A stretch of 64,000 bases of DNA from positions 2,418,001-2,482,000 of the forward strand of contig JAXHMJ010000005.1 in NCBI GenBank assembly GCA_034521575.1, in the 5' to 3' direction. Under the pieces are notes generated by a model, which had not been told where the DNA came from, did not search any database, and was given only the letters and a program-made list of their open reading frames with translations. The position numbers were made by a program, and so were the translations under genes. This DNA is from a candidate division KSB1 bacterium (GTDB lineage Bacteria; Zhuqueibacterota; Zhuqueibacteria; Residuimicrobiales; Krinioviventaceae). Position 1 is the stretch's first letter, and each line of letters starts with the position of its first letter. Below, one piece after another: positions 29,757-41,222 of the stretch.

Positions 29757-31379
29757 ATGCGGAATTTTTACAGTTGTGTTCTGGGGGTGATTGTTATTGG
29801 TTTAGGCGGTTTTGCCGTTCGCGGACAGGCGGCGGGGGAAATCCATTATACGTTTGTACATACAGAGGATATCGGTCATATTGCGGTGCGCCTTGAAATG
29901 CCGGACACCCCGCGCTATTCCGAGGGGGCGCCGGTGGTTGTTGAGGTGTCCACCTGGTTTGTCATGTATAACGAATTTCACCGGGTGAACGATACGCGGC
30001 GCATCGGCGCGGTGACGGTGTCGTATTTGTGGCCGGGACGCCGGGACGCGGCAACCGGGATGCAGAGTGACGGCGAATACGATTACGGCGGACCGGATTG
30101 TCTGGCCGCGCTGCGCGATGTCATCCGGTTTGCCGCCGGCCAAATGCCGGACACGTCCGGACTTTATATCGATGATTACACCGACATGACGGTGCTTACC
30201 GGCAATCTGGGGTTGTTTGCCTCGTCGCACGCCGGGGTGATGGGCACCAATGTGCTGGCGTATTTCGGGCATGAACTGCCGGCTGTGGATTATTTCATCG
30301 GACGCGAAAACCCCACCCGCGACGAAATGTATCCCCTGGAACTCGGCCATTTCGAGGGCGCGCCGCGTCAGTCCAGCAAAGTGCGCAATCCGTTTTTCAA
30401 TGAGGCGGACTATAGCCCGGATACGGTGCAGGTGGATTATTCGACCCTGGACTGGTACGGGCCGGAGGGCAATGACGGCCGGCCGTATTTCAAAGGAACG
30501 GATTCCAAACCGGAATATATCATGGCGCCGGACAAGAATCCGACCCTGTGGGGCAAACGCTGTTATTCGCGCGCTCTGACGCGTGCGCTGCTGGACAACG
30601 GTGTGTTTACCCTGCAGGACTGGCCTGCGGATGTGGCCAAGCCTCGGGAGGCGGATGCCTGGTGGGAGTACCGGACCACGGTGGACAATTATCCGTTGAT
30701 CGGCGAGTATCAGTCCGGCCTGAAAGTGATGCTGGTGTTTTCGCGCTATGATCATGTACAGGCGGCGGACAGTAAACCGCATATTCATCAGGCCTGGGAC
30801 GGGTTTTGGCATACCGCCGGACTTTGGGTGCGTATGAATCCGGACCGCTGTTATGCGCAATCGGTGAACCCGGATTATCGGACCGCGTTTCCCGACAATC
30901 CGGCCAATCACGAGCCGGACGACTGGTTCACGATCGAGGAGTGGGGCTTTCCTGCGGACAATCGGGTGCGCAAAGATATCTGGCTGGCATCGGTGGCGGA
31001 AATGGCGGACCGGGTATACAGCAATGACTGGCGGTCCGATCTGGACCAGCCCGTGCGGCCGGTGCTGGTGGAAGAGGCCGTCAGCGCCGTTCAAAGTGTG
31101 GAATCCGCGCCCGGCGGCATGTGTGCGCTGATCGACAATTATCCGAATCCGTTCAATCCGGCAACCGTGATCCGGGTGTCTGTAGAAAAGTCGGAGCCGG
31201 TTGATATTACGGTCTGGAATATCCGCGGACACTGCGTGGCACGGCTGCATGACGGCTATCTGTCTGCGGGTGCGCACCGGTTTGTCTGGGAGGCGCATGG
31301 AATGCCGGTGGGCGTTTATTTCTGTCGGATGGACGGTGCGTCGGTGTCGGCATCACAGCGCATGCTGCTGGTGAAATAA
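29757..31379 (+). CDS. secreted alpha/beta-hydrolase-like protein with C-terminal sorting domain
   Basis: A 540-residue exported protein. I use the ATG at 29757 (GGAGG before it); the signal peptide covers about 1-26 (CVLGVIVIGLGGFAVRGQA). Residues 30-440 look like a secreted esterase/peptidase-type alpha/beta fold: a strand-rich start (GAPVVVEVSTW), IDDYTDMTVLTGNLGLFASSHAGVMGTN, where Ser-His-Ala-Gly resembles a nucleophile elbow, and SRYDHVQAADSKPHIHQAWDGF as a possible Asp/His region. The last 80 residues have NYPNPFNPATVIRVSV..WNIRGHCVARL..GVYFCRM, the type IX-like sorting domain also seen in the GEVED protein at 17006. Enzyme activity is not proven. Confidence 0.8.
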   Translation: MRNFYSCVLGVIVIGLGGFAVRGQAAGEIHYTFVHTEDIGHIAVRLEMPDTPRYSEGAPVVVEVSTWFVMYNEFHRVNDTRRIGAVTVSYLWPGRRDAATGMQSDGEYDYGGPDCLAALRDVIRFAAGQMPDTSGLYIDDYTDMTVLTGNLGLFASSHAGVMGTNVLAYFGHELPAVDYFIGRENPTRDEMYPLELGHFEGAPRQSSKVRNPFFNEADYSPDTVQVDYSTLDWYGPEGNDGRPYFKGTDSKPEYIMAPDKNPTLWGKRCYSRALTRALLDNGVFTLQDWPADVAKPREADAWWEYRTTVDNYPLIGEYQSGLKVMLVFSRYDHVQAADSKPHIHQAWDGFWHTAGLWVRMNPDRCYAQSVNPDYRTAFPDNPANHEPDDWFTIEEWGFPADNRVRKDIWLASVAEMADRVYSNDWRSDLDQPVRPVLVEEAVSAVQSVESAPGGMCALIDNYPNPFNPATVIRVSVEKSEPVDITVWNIRGHCVARLHDGYLSAGAHRFVWEAHGMPVGVYFCRMDGASVSASQRMLLVK

Positions 31380-31773
31380 ATGCTGTGCAGCAAAAGGCTG
31401 ATTAGCCTCTTTTTGTATTCACGGTCTTTTGCTGCACGTTTTTACAGAATTGTTCTGATACGAGTCGGGTCTTGCGCCGCCTTTTCAGTTGTAAATAGCA
31501 CTCGGATTTGAGCGGACGGTACCGGGCGATCAGGCATATGATGTGCGATGTAATGATGGGGGTATGGCTTCCTGGACACTGAGATCCTGAACGGCAGAAC
31601 TGGAGCCGCGAGTTTTGCGCTGGGGTGGTGAGCGGATATGGCTATTTGACACTGTTTCTTGTTGTGGACTTGCTTTGAAATATTACGGCCAGGAATTTGT
31701 TCCAGTGTTGGAACCTTTTGCAGTTTTGGCGTAAAATAGTAAAGAACTGATAGGATTGACAGGAGGAACGGTA
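31380..31773. other. intergenic region with nested inverted repeats
   Basis: GTGCAGCAAAAG (31385-31396) is the exact reverse complement of CTTTTGCTGCAC (31426-31437). Within lies a terminator-like AGGCT-GATT-AGCCT followed by CTTTTTG. The two hairpins share bases at 31395-31396. From 31440 to 31755 I see no gene, tRNA or clear promoter. AGGAGGAAC at 31760-31768 is the ribosome site of the next gene. Confidence 0.6.
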
Positions 31774-32451
31774 ATGTATTTTTTTCATTGGTCCATATTG
31801 CTTTTGATTCCGGCTTTGATCTTCACGATCATTGCCCAGATCCGGGTCAAAAGCACATTTGCAAAAATGAGCAAAGTCCGGTCTGCGTCCGGTATGACCG
31901 GTCGGCAGGTGGCCGAGGATTTGCTGCGTCGCAATAATATCCATGATGTGCAGGTGGAGCAGGTGTCTGGAAATCTGACGGACCATTATGATTCCAAACA
32001 CAAAGTATTGCGGCTGTCCGAGGGGGTGTATAACTCGTCGTCGCTCGCCGCGGTGGGCGTGGCGGCGCACGAAACCGGGCATGCCATTCAGCACGCCCGC
32101 GCCTATGCGCCGCTGAATATCCGTCACATGATTTTTCCGGTGGCCAATTTTGGCTCAAGATGGGGGATCTGGCTGTTTATCATCGGGATGTTTATTTCCC
32201 AGTTTCAGTTTTTAATGGACGTGGGGATTGCGTTTTTCGCCGGTGCTGTATTGTTTCATATTGTCACCCTGCCGGTGGAATTCAATGCCAGCCGCCGGGC
32301 GCTGGCGCAGTTGTCGGGCAGCGGATATCTGCGCGAGCAGGAAATCGGTGGCGCGCGTTCCGTTCTGAATGCGGCCGCACTGACCTATGTAGCGGCTGCC
32401 GCTATGGCGGTTTTGCAATTGATCCGCCTGCTGATCCTGCGGGACGAATAA
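31774..32451 (+). CDS. YugP-type zinc membrane metallopeptidase
   Basis: A 225-residue membrane protein of the neutral zinc metallopeptidase family (YugP, Zn_peptidase_2). One N-terminal helix (HWSILLLIPALIFTIIAQI) is followed by GMTGRQVAEDLLRRNNI, LTDHYDSKHKVLRLSEGVY, the zinc motif AAHETGHAIQHA, two further helices, and a late EFNASRRAL whose Glu is the third ligand. The substrate is unknown. An in-frame upstream start at 31756 would lie across the AGGAGG ribosome site, so I use the ATG at 31774. The next unit (grpE) has its own promoter. Confidence 0.9.
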   Translation: MYFFHWSILLLIPALIFTIIAQIRVKSTFAKMSKVRSASGMTGRQVAEDLLRRNNIHDVQVEQVSGNLTDHYDSKHKVLRLSEGVYNSSSLAAVGVAAHETGHAIQHARAYAPLNIRHMIFPVANFGSRWGIWLFIIGMFISQFQFLMDVGIAFFAGAVLFHIVTLPVEFNASRRALAQLSGSGYLREQEIGGARSVLNAAALTYVAAAAMAVLQLIRLLILRDE

Positions 32452-32564
32452 GCGCTTTATACCTGACACTTTATGACAATATGGCACACAGTGATTCGCG
32501 GCAGATTTCAATAAAAAATGTCAAGATATTGATAATATTAAATTAAGCAGGGTGTCAACGGCCT

Positions 32565-32580
32565 TGGCACATTCATTGCA
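32565..32580 (+). promoter_or_regulatory. sigma-54 (-24/-12) promoter of grpE-dnaJ
   Basis: TGGCAC, 5 bases, TTGCA: the GG and GC elements are 12 bases apart, an exact match to the RpoN consensus. The grpE ATG lies 47 bases downstream. No CIRCE repeat is visible between 32452 and 32626. Confidence 0.6.
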
Positions 32581-32626
32581 TTAATAAAAAATAAAACGTT
32601 TTTTAAAAGAGAGGGATCTTTGACTT

Positions 32627-33199
32627 ATGACAGATAAAATTCAAGATAATGAAAAAGAACGGACCTCTTCATGCTGATGAAGCGGAAGAGCAAGGTCAGG
32701 AACAGCCCGTGGAAAACGACACAGAAAGGCAGGAAGAACCGGAAAACGAAAAAGACAGCAATTATCTTGAACAACTGCAGCGTTTGCAGGCCGAGTTTTT
32801 GAATTATAAAAAGCGTACGGAACAGCGCATGACCGGCATAAAGAAAATATGACCCGGGAGATCGTGGCGCAGTTGCTGCCGGTAATCGATGATTTTGATA
32901 TATTGTTCACTCACAGTAAAGATGATTCAACGGATAACGTGAGTCTGGACGGGATCAAAATGATATATAACAAACTGCTGGATACCCTGGGCGAGATGGG
33001 GCTGGAGCCCATCGAAGCGGAAAACGAAACGTTTAATCCGGCATATCACGAAGCGGTCTTGACCGAAGAGAGCGATAAAGAGGAAGGAACGATTCTCAAG
33101 GTCTGGCAGAAAGGTTTTACATTTCGTGATTCTCTGCTTCGGCCTGCAAAAGTCGTCACCGCAAAAGAGAAAGAGGCAGAAAACGATAGCGATGAATAG
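32627..33199 (+). CDS. grpE: nucleotide exchange factor GrpE (two apparent frameshifts)
   Basis: GrpE helps DnaK release ADP. The gene reads in three frames. Part 1 starts at the ATG 32627 (MTDKIQDNE) and leaves frame in a run of five A near 32651; part 2 (NGPLHADEAEEQ..YLEQLQRLQAEFLNYKKRTEQ) is the acidic start and the long coiled coil; near 32829 one base seems missing and part 3 continues AHDRHKENMTREIVAQLLPVIDDFD..GTILKVWQKGFTFRDSLLRPAKVVTAKE, the beta domain that contacts DnaK. Each shift is fixed by one base, so sequencing error is the simplest reason. Joined length is about 190 residues, normal for the family. The end overlaps the dnaJ start by 8 bases. Confidence 0.85.
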
Positions 33200-34091
33200 C
33201 AATAAGGATTTATTAAAATATTGGGTGTTCCCAGACTGCGTCTCAGGATGAAATCAAACGCGCCTATCGCCACCTGGCGAAAAAGCATCATCCGGACCGC
33301 AATCCCGGCGAAGAAAGCCGTTTTAAAGACATATCCGAGGCTTATTCCGTATTAAAAGACCCGGATAAACGGTCAAAGTACGACCAGATGCGGAAATTCG
33401 GCGGCGGATTCGGTGGTCAGGGAAGCAGCCAGGGCGGTCAATATCAGACGAACGGATTTAATTTTGAAGATATGGGTTCTATGTTCGGTGGCGGGTCCAA
33501 GCGCGGCGGCGGATTGGGAGTATATTTGATCAATTTTTCGGTGGATCTCCCGGTCAGCAACAGCAACAGCGCTCAGTCAAGGGACAGGATGTGACGGCAG
33601 AAGTTACAGTGCCGTTTGATGTGGCGTTAAAGGGCGGAAAGCAGTCGTTTTCCTACAACAACAAACGTCTGTCCGTCAATATCCCCGCCGGAACCGAGGA
33701 CGGTAAAAAGATACGGCTGCGAGGTCAGGGTCAACAGGGCATGGCCAACGGTCCGGCCGGCGATCTTATCCTCACCATCCGCGTGGCTCCGCATTCGCAT
33801 TTCAGGCGTGAGGGCCGAAATCTGTACACCAGCAAATCCATCAACATGGTTCAGGCGGCCTTGGGCGGCAAAGTCCGGGTGATGACCTATGACAAAGGCG
33901 CGGTGGATTTAAAAATTCCGGAAGGAACGCAGCCTGGAAAACGTTTTAAATTAAAAGAACTGGGACCCGAAATCAACGGGAGGCGAGGAGATTTGTATGT
34001 GGATATTCATATCGACGTACCGCGTAATTTAAGCGCCAAAGCAAGAGCCAAACTTGAAGAATTTGCAAAAGCTGCAAATTTGCCCCATTAA
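33192..34091 (+). CDS. dnaJ: DnaJ-like co-chaperone, CbpA type (apparent frameshifts)
   Basis: J-protein of about 300 residues without a zinc-finger, so closer to CbpA than to classical DnaJ. The J domain (NKDLLK, then [29 protein letters not shown]) includes the HPD motif that triggers DnaK ATPase. A Gly/Phe-rich linker ([12 protein letters not shown]..) follows, then two beta-barrel substrate domains ([20 protein letters not shown] to [23 protein letters not shown]). Shifts near 33217 (A run), 33230 (C run) and 33517 (G run) each need one added base. Overlaps the grpE stop, giving a tight grpE-dnaJ unit; dnaK is separate, 1.8 kb on. Confidence 0.85.
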
Positions 34092-34156
34092 CGCGCCCCG
34101 GATGCGTGCAGCATCTCTCCCGGTCGAAAGCAAAATCAATAATGAAAGGATAACCC

Positions 34157-35644
<1,488 letters not shown>

Positions 35645-35658
35645 TCGTACAAGACAAA

Positions 35659-35686
35659 AGGCGCCGGAGATCCGGCGCCTTTTTTT
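35659..35686 (+). terminator. rho-independent terminator of htrA
   Basis: AGGCGCCGG and CCGGCGCCT form the stem, followed by seven T; it begins 14 bases after the htrA stop. Confidence 0.95.
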
Positions 35687-35831
35687 ACGGGGTTGACGGT
35701 TTGACATCATGTCACACTGACAGAGTGGCAGACCTGAATGACAGGCTTGAAATTGCGCTCTAATTTACCAAAAAAATATAAACAAAATAAAAACAATAGA
35801 TAAAGTAAGATTGATCGGCCGTAATTAATTA

Positions 35832-35847
35832 TGGCATAGCAGTTGCA
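35832..35847 (+). promoter_or_regulatory. sigma-54-like (-24/-12) promoter of dnaK
   Basis: TGGCAT, 5 bases, TTGCA; GG and GC are 12 bases apart, one mismatch to the consensus. dnaK starts 58 bases downstream. The surrounding DNA is AT-rich. No CIRCE element is visible. Confidence 0.55.
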
Positions 35848-35904
35848 TGGATATACAGCAAAGAGGATACTAAACTTATAAATATAGAGAAAGGATGTGT
35901 TTTT

Positions 35905-37824
35905 ATGGGTAAAGTCATTGGTATTGATCTGGGAACGACAAACTCATGTGTAGCGGTCATGGAAGGCGGAGAATCGACGGTTATCCCCAATGCGGAAGGC
36001 GGGCGAACCACACCGTCGATGGTCGCATTCAGCAAAAAAGGAGAACGCCTGGTGGGCCAGGTGGCCAAACGACAGGCGATTACCAATCCGGATAAAACGG
36101 TTTATTCGATCAAACGATTTATGGGACGCCGTTATGCTGAAGTCAAGCATGAAATTGAAGAAGTCCCTTATAAAGTGATAAGTGGTCAGAATGACGTGGC
36201 GCGTGTCAAAATTGATGATAAAGAATACACACCGCAGGAAATTTCCGCTATGGTGCTGCAGAAAATGAAACAGACCGCGGAAGATTATCTGGGTGAAAAA
36301 GTCACCGATGCGGTTGTCACCGTACCGGCCTATTTTAACGACAGCCAGCGTCAGGCGACCAAAGAAGCCGGTGAAATTGCCGGATTGAATGTTCAGAGAA
36401 TCATCAACGAACCGACCGCCGCCTCTTTGGCGTACGGGCTGGATAAAAAAGCCAATGAGAAAATCGCTGTTTTTGACTTTGGCGGCGGTACGTTTGATAT
36501 TTCCATTCTGGAAATCGGCGACGGCGTGTTTGAAGTCAAATCCACGAACGGTGATACACACCTGGGTGGAGATGATATTGATCAGCGCATCATTGACTGG
36601 ATGGTCGACGAATTTTTGAAAAATGAAGGCGTTGACCTGTCCAAGGATCCGATGGCGGTTCAGCGTTTGAAAGAAGCGGCTGAAAAAGCAAAAGTTGAAT
36701 TGTCCTCGACCGCGCAGACGGACATTAATCTGCCGTTTGTCACGGCAACGGATTCGGGTCCCAAGCACCTGAATTTGACGCTGACGCGTTCCAAGTTCGA
36801 ACAGCTCTGCGACGATCTGTTTCAGCGAACGGTTGAACCCTGCAAGAACGCGATGAAAGATGCCGGGTTATCCGCCAGCGAGATTGATGAAGTCGTGCTG
36901 GTCGGCGGTTCAACAAGAATTCCGAAAATCCAGGAACTGGTCAAAGAAGTGTTTGGCAAAGAGCCGCATAAGGGTGTGAATCCTGACGAAGTGGTGGCGA
37001 TCGGCGCCGCGATTCAGGGCGGTGTATTGGCCGGAGACGTGTCGGATGTACTTTTGCTTGACGTGACGCCTCTGTCACTGGGTATCGAAACCCTGGGCGG
37101 TGTAACCACCAAGCTGATCGAGAAAAACACCACCATCCCGACGCGCAAGTCCGAGGTCTTTTCCACGGCAACGGACAATCAGCCTTCTGTGGAAATTCAT
37201 GTGGTTACAGGTGAGCGCGAGATGGCGGCGGACAACCGCACGCTCGGACGGTTTCATTTGGACGGCATTCCGCCGGCGCCGCGTGGCGTGCCGCAGATTG
37301 AGGTGACGTTTGATATCGATGCAAACGGTATCTTGAATGTGTCCGCCAAAGACAAGGCCACCGGCAAAGAGCAGTCGATCCGCATTGAAGCGTCTACCGG
37401 CTTGTCCAAGGACGAAGTGGATAAAATGGTGGATGACGCCAAGGCTCACGCCGCGGAAGATAAACAGCGCAGAGAGATGATCGATCTGCGCAACCAGGGT
37501 GATCAGCTGGTGTATCAGACTGAAAAACAGCTGAACGAGAACGGTGACAAGCTGGATGCTGATCTGAAAAACCAGGTTGAAGCCGGAGTCGGACGCCTCA
37601 AGGAAGCTCTGAAAACCGAAAACAAGGATGAGATCAAATCGTCAATCGATGCATTGACCCAGGTCATGAGTCAGGCCGGACAAAAGATGTATGAGGCTGC
37701 CGGCGCCCAGCAGGGTGCACAACAGGGCGGCGCTCAGCCCGGCGATGAACAGGCAGGCGGCGAACAGAAAACCGATGCTGAAGACGCTGACTATGAAGTG
37801 GTCGATGATGATGATAAAAAATAA
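35905..37824 (+). CDS. dnaK: molecular chaperone DnaK (Hsp70)
   Basis: A complete 639-residue Hsp70. ATPase domain signatures are [36 protein letters not shown] and [16 protein letters not shown]; the linker [19 protein letters not shown] leads to the peptide-binding domain, and the helical lid ends in a Gln/Gly-rich tail with the acidic end [13 protein letters not shown]. It holds unfolded proteins, working with the DnaJ-like and GrpE proteins encoded upstream. AAAGGATG serves as ribosome site. It has its own promoter region and a terminator, so it is transcribed apart from clpB. Confidence 0.98.
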   Translation: MGKVIGIDLGTTNSCVAVMEGGESTVIPNAEGGRTTPSMVAFSKKGERLVGQVAKRQAITNPDKTVYSIKRFMGRRYAEVKHEIEEVPYKVISGQNDVARVKIDDKEYTPQEISAMVLQKMKQTAEDYLGEKVTDAVVTVPAYFNDSQRQATKEAGEIAGLNVQRIINEPTAASLAYGLDKKANEKIAVFDFGGGTFDISILEIGDGVFEVKSTNGDTHLGGDDIDQRIIDWMVDEFLKNEGVDLSKDPMAVQRLKEAAEKAKVELSSTAQTDINLPFVTATDSGPKHLNLTLTRSKFEQLCDDLFQRTVEPCKNAMKDAGLSASEIDEVVLVGGSTRIPKIQELVKEVFGKEPHKGVNPDEVVAIGAAIQGGVLAGDVSDVLLLDVTPLSLGIETLGGVTTKLIEKNTTIPTRKSEVFSTATDNQPSVEIHVVTGEREMAADNRTLGRFHLDGIPPAPRGVPQIEVTFDIDANGILNVSAKDKATGKEQSIRIEASTGLSKDEVDKMVDDAKAHAAEDKQRREMIDLRNQGDQLVYQTEKQLNENGDKLDADLKNQVEAGVGRLKEALKTENKDEIKSSIDALTQVMSQAGQKMYEAAGAQQGAQQGGAQPGDEQAGGEQKTDAEDADYEVVDDDDKK

Positions 37825-37867
37825 GTTGTAAAACAAATATTTCATATAGATTGTATAGGCATATGTA

Positions 37868-37896
37868 AAGGCGGAATGCACAGTTCCGCCTTTTTT
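37868..37896 (+). terminator. terminator between dnaK and clpB
   Basis: AAGGCGGAA / TTCCGCCTT stem with a 7-base loop followed by TTTT. Confidence 0.9.
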
Positions 37897-37918
37897 AGAT
37901 TAGAGAAAGGAAGGCGTT

Positions 37919-40522
37919 ATGCTGTCTTTTGATAAAATGACCATAAAGTCCCAGGAGGCGCTGTCCCAAGCTCAGCAGCTTGCCGGTGAGCACGGACACG
38001 CTCAGATAGAACCGATACATTTATTTCACAGCATATCATCAAGTTCGGAAGGCATTGCCCGGGCCATGTTTAAAAAAGCCGGGGCTGATCCGGAAGCCTT
38101 GTTCAGGCGGGCCGAACAGGAGCTGGCGCGCCTGCCGCGGGTGAGCGGCGGGGTGGGTCAGGTTACCCTGTCCAAAGAAACGGCGGCTTTGTACGAAACT
38201 GCGCACAAGGAAGCCAATCAACTCAAAGATGAATATGTCAGTATCGAGCATGTGCTGCTGGCTATGAGCGAGGATTCGGGAGCGGCCGGCCGGCTGATGC
38301 GCGAAAACGGTGTAAACCGGGATCTGCTGCTGCGAACTCTTAAAGAAATACGCGGGTCCCAGCGCGTGACGGATCAGAATCCGGAAGAGAAATACCAGGC
38401 GCTGCAGAAATATGCGCGGGATCTGAACGATCTGGCGCGGCGCAATAAACTCGATCCGGTGATTGGCCGCGATGACGAGATCCGGCGGGTGCTGCGTGTG
38501 CTGTCCCGGCGTACCAAAAACAATCCCGTACTCATCGGCGAGCCGGGTGTGGGCAAAACCGCGATTGCCGAAGGTCTGGCGCATCGGATCATCGAGGGAG
38601 ATGTGCCGGAGAACCTGAAGAGCAAACGCATTCTGGCCCTGGATCTGGGCGCATTGATTGCCGGAGCCAAATTCAGAGGCGAATTTGAAGAGCGCTTAAA
38701 AGCGGTGATCAAGGAAATTGCTGCGGCCGAAGGCGAAGTTATTCTGTTTATTGATGAAATTCACACGCTGGTCGGGGCCGGAGCTTCAGAGGGCGCCATG
38801 GATGCATCCAACATGCTCAAACCGGCGCTGGCGCGCGGGGATCTGCGTTGTATCGGCGCTACCACTCTGGACGAATACCGCAAGCATATTGAAAAGGATG
38901 CGGCCCTGGAACGGCGGTTTCAGCCGGTATTGGTGCGCCAGCCGAATGTGCATGACACCATTTCCATTCTGCGCGGACTCAAGGAAAAATACGAAGTCCA
39001 TCACGGCGTACGCATCCAGGACAATGCGATCATTGCCGCCTCGACCTTAGCGGACCGGTATATCACGGACCGGTTTCTGCCGGACAAGGCCATTGATCTG
39101 ATCGATGAGGCGGCCTCCAAGCTGCGCATCGAGATCGACAGCATGCCGGTGGAGCTGGATGAAGTGGACCGCAAATGCAAGCAGCTGGAAATTGAAAAAC
39201 AGGCGCTGAAAAAGGAAAAAGACAAAGAATCCAGAGAGCGTCTGGAGCGGGTGAACCAGGACCTGGCGGATTACGAAGAGAAACGCAATGAACTGCGCGC
39301 GCACTGGGAGATTGAAAAGAATCAGATTTCTGCAATCCGGTCTTTGAAAGAGAATCTGGAACATACCAAAGGCGAGGCGCAGCGTGCCGAACGCGAAGGC
39401 GATTTGAATCGCGCCGCTGAATTGAAATACGGCCGGGTTCGCGAGCTGGAAAAGCAGCTGGAAGAGGCCAATCAGAAACTGATTGATGTTCAGAAAGACC
39501 GGAGGATGCTCAAGGAAGAAGTGGAAGATGAGGATATTGCCGAAGTGGTATCCCGCTGGACCGGTATTCCGGTGAGCCGCATGCTGGAAGGCGAGCGCGA
39601 AAAACTGCTGAAAATGGAAGAGCGCATCCATCAGCGGCTGGTGGGGCAGGACGAAGCCGTGACCTCGGTGGCGAACGCCATCCGTCGTGCGCGTGCGGGA
39701 CTGCAGGACAAGGCGCGTCCCATCGGTTCGTTCGTTTTTCTGGGGTCCACCGGTGTCGGGAAAACCGAACTGGCGCGGGCGCTGGCCGAGTTTTTATTTG
39801 ATGATGAACATGCCATGGTGCGCATTGACATGTCCGAGTATATGGAACGGCATTCGGTCTCGCGGCTGATTGGCGCACCGCCCGGATACGTGGGTTATGA
39901 AGAAGGCGGTCAATTGACCGAAGCCGTGCGCAGGCGACCTTACTCGGTGCTGCTGCTGGACGAGATTGAAAAAGCGCATCACGAGGTCTTTAATATTCTG
40001 CTGCAGGTTCTGGATGAAGGCCGGCTGACGGACAACAAGGGCCGCACCGTGGATTTCAGGAATACGATCATCATCATGACGTCGAATATCGGCGCTCAGC
40101 TGATTATGCAGGAATCCGAAACAATCACCGAAGATAATCGCGAGGCGGTGTATGAAACGATCCGGAGTCAGGTGCTCAAAATGTTAAAAGACCAGCTGCG
40201 TCCGGAGTTTCTGAATCGCATTGATGATATCATTGTCTTTCATGCTCTGAACAAATCCGAGATCCGGGAGATTGTCGGTCTTCAGGTTAAATTTGTTCAG
40301 GATCTGCTGGCTGACAAAAATATGATGATCGAGCTGAGTTCCGAGGCCATGGACTGGCTGGCGGAACACGGGTATGATCCGGCGTTCGGCGCCCGGCCGC
40401 TCAAGCGTTTTGTGCAGAAGGAACTTGTGAATCGCATCGCCACGCTGATCCTGGAAGGTCGGTATGAACACGGCGACACGATACGGATCGATATAAAGCA
40501 AAATTTGCTTGATTTTCAGTGA
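37919..40522 (+). CDS. clpB: ATP-dependent disaggregase ClpB
   Basis: A complete 867-residue ClpB (Hsp100). Order: N-terminal substrate domain ([19 protein letters not shown]), first AAA+ module with Walker [14 protein letters not shown] (about residue 206), coiled-coil middle domain (about 405-520, [18 protein letters not shown]..), second AAA+ module with [13 protein letters not shown] (about 608) and [29 protein letters not shown], then the C-terminal domain. It pulls proteins out of aggregates together with DnaK. It sits behind the dnaK terminator, so it needs its own start of transcription or read-through; GGAAGG precedes the ATG. Confidence 0.97.
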   Translation: MLSFDKMTIKSQEALSQAQQLAGEHGHAQIEPIHLFHSISSSSEGIARAMFKKAGADPEALFRRAEQELARLPRVSGGVGQVTLSKETAALYETAHKEANQLKDEYVSIEHVLLAMSEDSGAAGRLMRENGVNRDLLLRTLKEIRGSQRVTDQNPEEKYQALQKYARDLNDLARRNKLDPVIGRDDEIRRVLRVLSRRTKNNPVLIGEPGVGKTAIAEGLAHRIIEGDVPENLKSKRILALDLGALIAGAKFRGEFEERLKAVIKEIAAAEGEVILFIDEIHTLVGAGASEGAMDASNMLKPALARGDLRCIGATTLDEYRKHIEKDAALERRFQPVLVRQPNVHDTISILRGLKEKYEVHHGVRIQDNAIIAASTLADRYITDRFLPDKAIDLIDEAASKLRIEIDSMPVELDEVDRKCKQLEIEKQALKKEKDKESRERLERVNQDLADYEEKRNELRAHWEIEKNQISAIRSLKENLEHTKGEAQRAEREGDLNRAAELKYGRVRELEKQLEEANQKLIDVQKDRRMLKEEVEDEDIAEVVSRWTGIPVSRMLEGEREKLLKMEERIHQRLVGQDEAVTSVANAIRRARAGLQDKARPIGSFVFLGSTGVGKTELARALAEFLFDDEHAMVRIDMSEYMERHSVSRLIGAPPGYVGYEEGGQLTEAVRRRPYSVLLLDEIEKAHHEVFNILLQVLDEGRLTDNKGRTVDFRNTIIIMTSNIGAQLIMQESETITEDNREAVYETIRSQVLKMLKDQLRPEFLNRIDDIIVFHALNKSEIREIVGLQVKFVQDLLADKNMMIELSSEAMDWLAEHGYDPAFGARPLKRFVQKELVNRIATLILEGRYEHGDTIRIDIKQNLLDFQ

Positions 40523-40611
40523 AAAAAAGAATACTTTGCCTATTCATGTTTGGAACTTTAAGCTACAATAGTCGTTCAATGGACGATCATTATTTAAGGA
40601 GGAAGCTCTAC

Positions 40612-41121
40612 ATGAAACAAAGCGGGATACAGAGTACGATTTTTCTTGTCGCAGGAATGATTCTGGTTATGACGGTTGGCTGCGGAGAACAATTGACAGA
40701 GCAGCAGTTGCTCGCCAAAGTTCAGGATTTTCAGGACAGTCAGCAGTGGGAAAAAGTTGCAGACACTTACGACACACTGCTGCAATCCTATCCAGAGTCT
40801 GATAAAGCTCCCGAGTACATGTATAATTTGGGCATGGTTTACTCGAACAATCTTCAGGATTATGACAAAGCTGTTGAAACCTGGGAACAGTTATTGGAAC
40901 AATATCCGGACAGTCATTTGCTGACCAACACAAAGTTTATGATCGGATACTGCTATGCCAATAACATCCAGGACCTGGACAAAGCGCGTGAAAAATATCA
41001 GGCGTTTTTACAGAAACATCCTGATCATGAATTGGCCCCATCCGTGAAATGGGAACTGGACCATCTCGGTCAGGATATTAGTGACATTGAACTGGAACTG
41101 AACGCTAATGTGACGGAATGA
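40612..41121 (+). CDS. TPR lipoprotein (YbgF/BamD-like)
   Basis: A 169-residue lipoprotein: the signal ends TVGC, with Cys-24 lipidated. The mature part has four tetratricopeptide-type helix pairs (WEKVADTYDTLLQSYPES, DYDKAVETWEQLLEQYPDS, DLDKAREKYQAFLQKHPDH), a build used for protein-protein contact in the periplasm, as in BamD or CpoB. The ATG at 40612 has AAGGAGGAAG about 7 bases upstream; an earlier in-frame start in the clpB end (40519) lacks one. Followed by a terminator at 41168; the Bat operon begins just after. Partner proteins are unknown. Confidence 0.8.
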   Translation: MKQSGIQSTIFLVAGMILVMTVGCGEQLTEQQLLAKVQDFQDSQQWEKVADTYDTLLQSYPESDKAPEYMYNLGMVYSNNLQDYDKAVETWEQLLEQYPDSHLLTNTKFMIGYCYANNIQDLDKAREKYQAFLQKHPDHELAPSVKWELDHLGQDISDIELELNANVTE

Positions 41122-41167
41122 TGTAGAAAACCTTTCCTTTTTACACAAATACAGATTGATTCATGAT

Positions 41168-41194
41168 AAAAGAGCCGAGTTATTCGGCTCTTTT
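41168..41194 (+). terminator. terminator after the TPR lipoprotein gene
   Basis: AAAAGAGCCGA and TCGGCTCTTTT form a perfect 11-bp stem ending in four T. Confidence 0.9.
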
Positions 41195-41222
41195 AAAACC
41201 CAACAGGCAAAATGGAGTCAGC

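Noticed and set aside
29802-31298. Minus-strand open frame of 498 codons, His/Arg-rich
   Set aside because: Antisense to the secreted hydrolase-like gene, which has signal peptide, ribosome site and sorting domain. Its composition is that of a complement frame.
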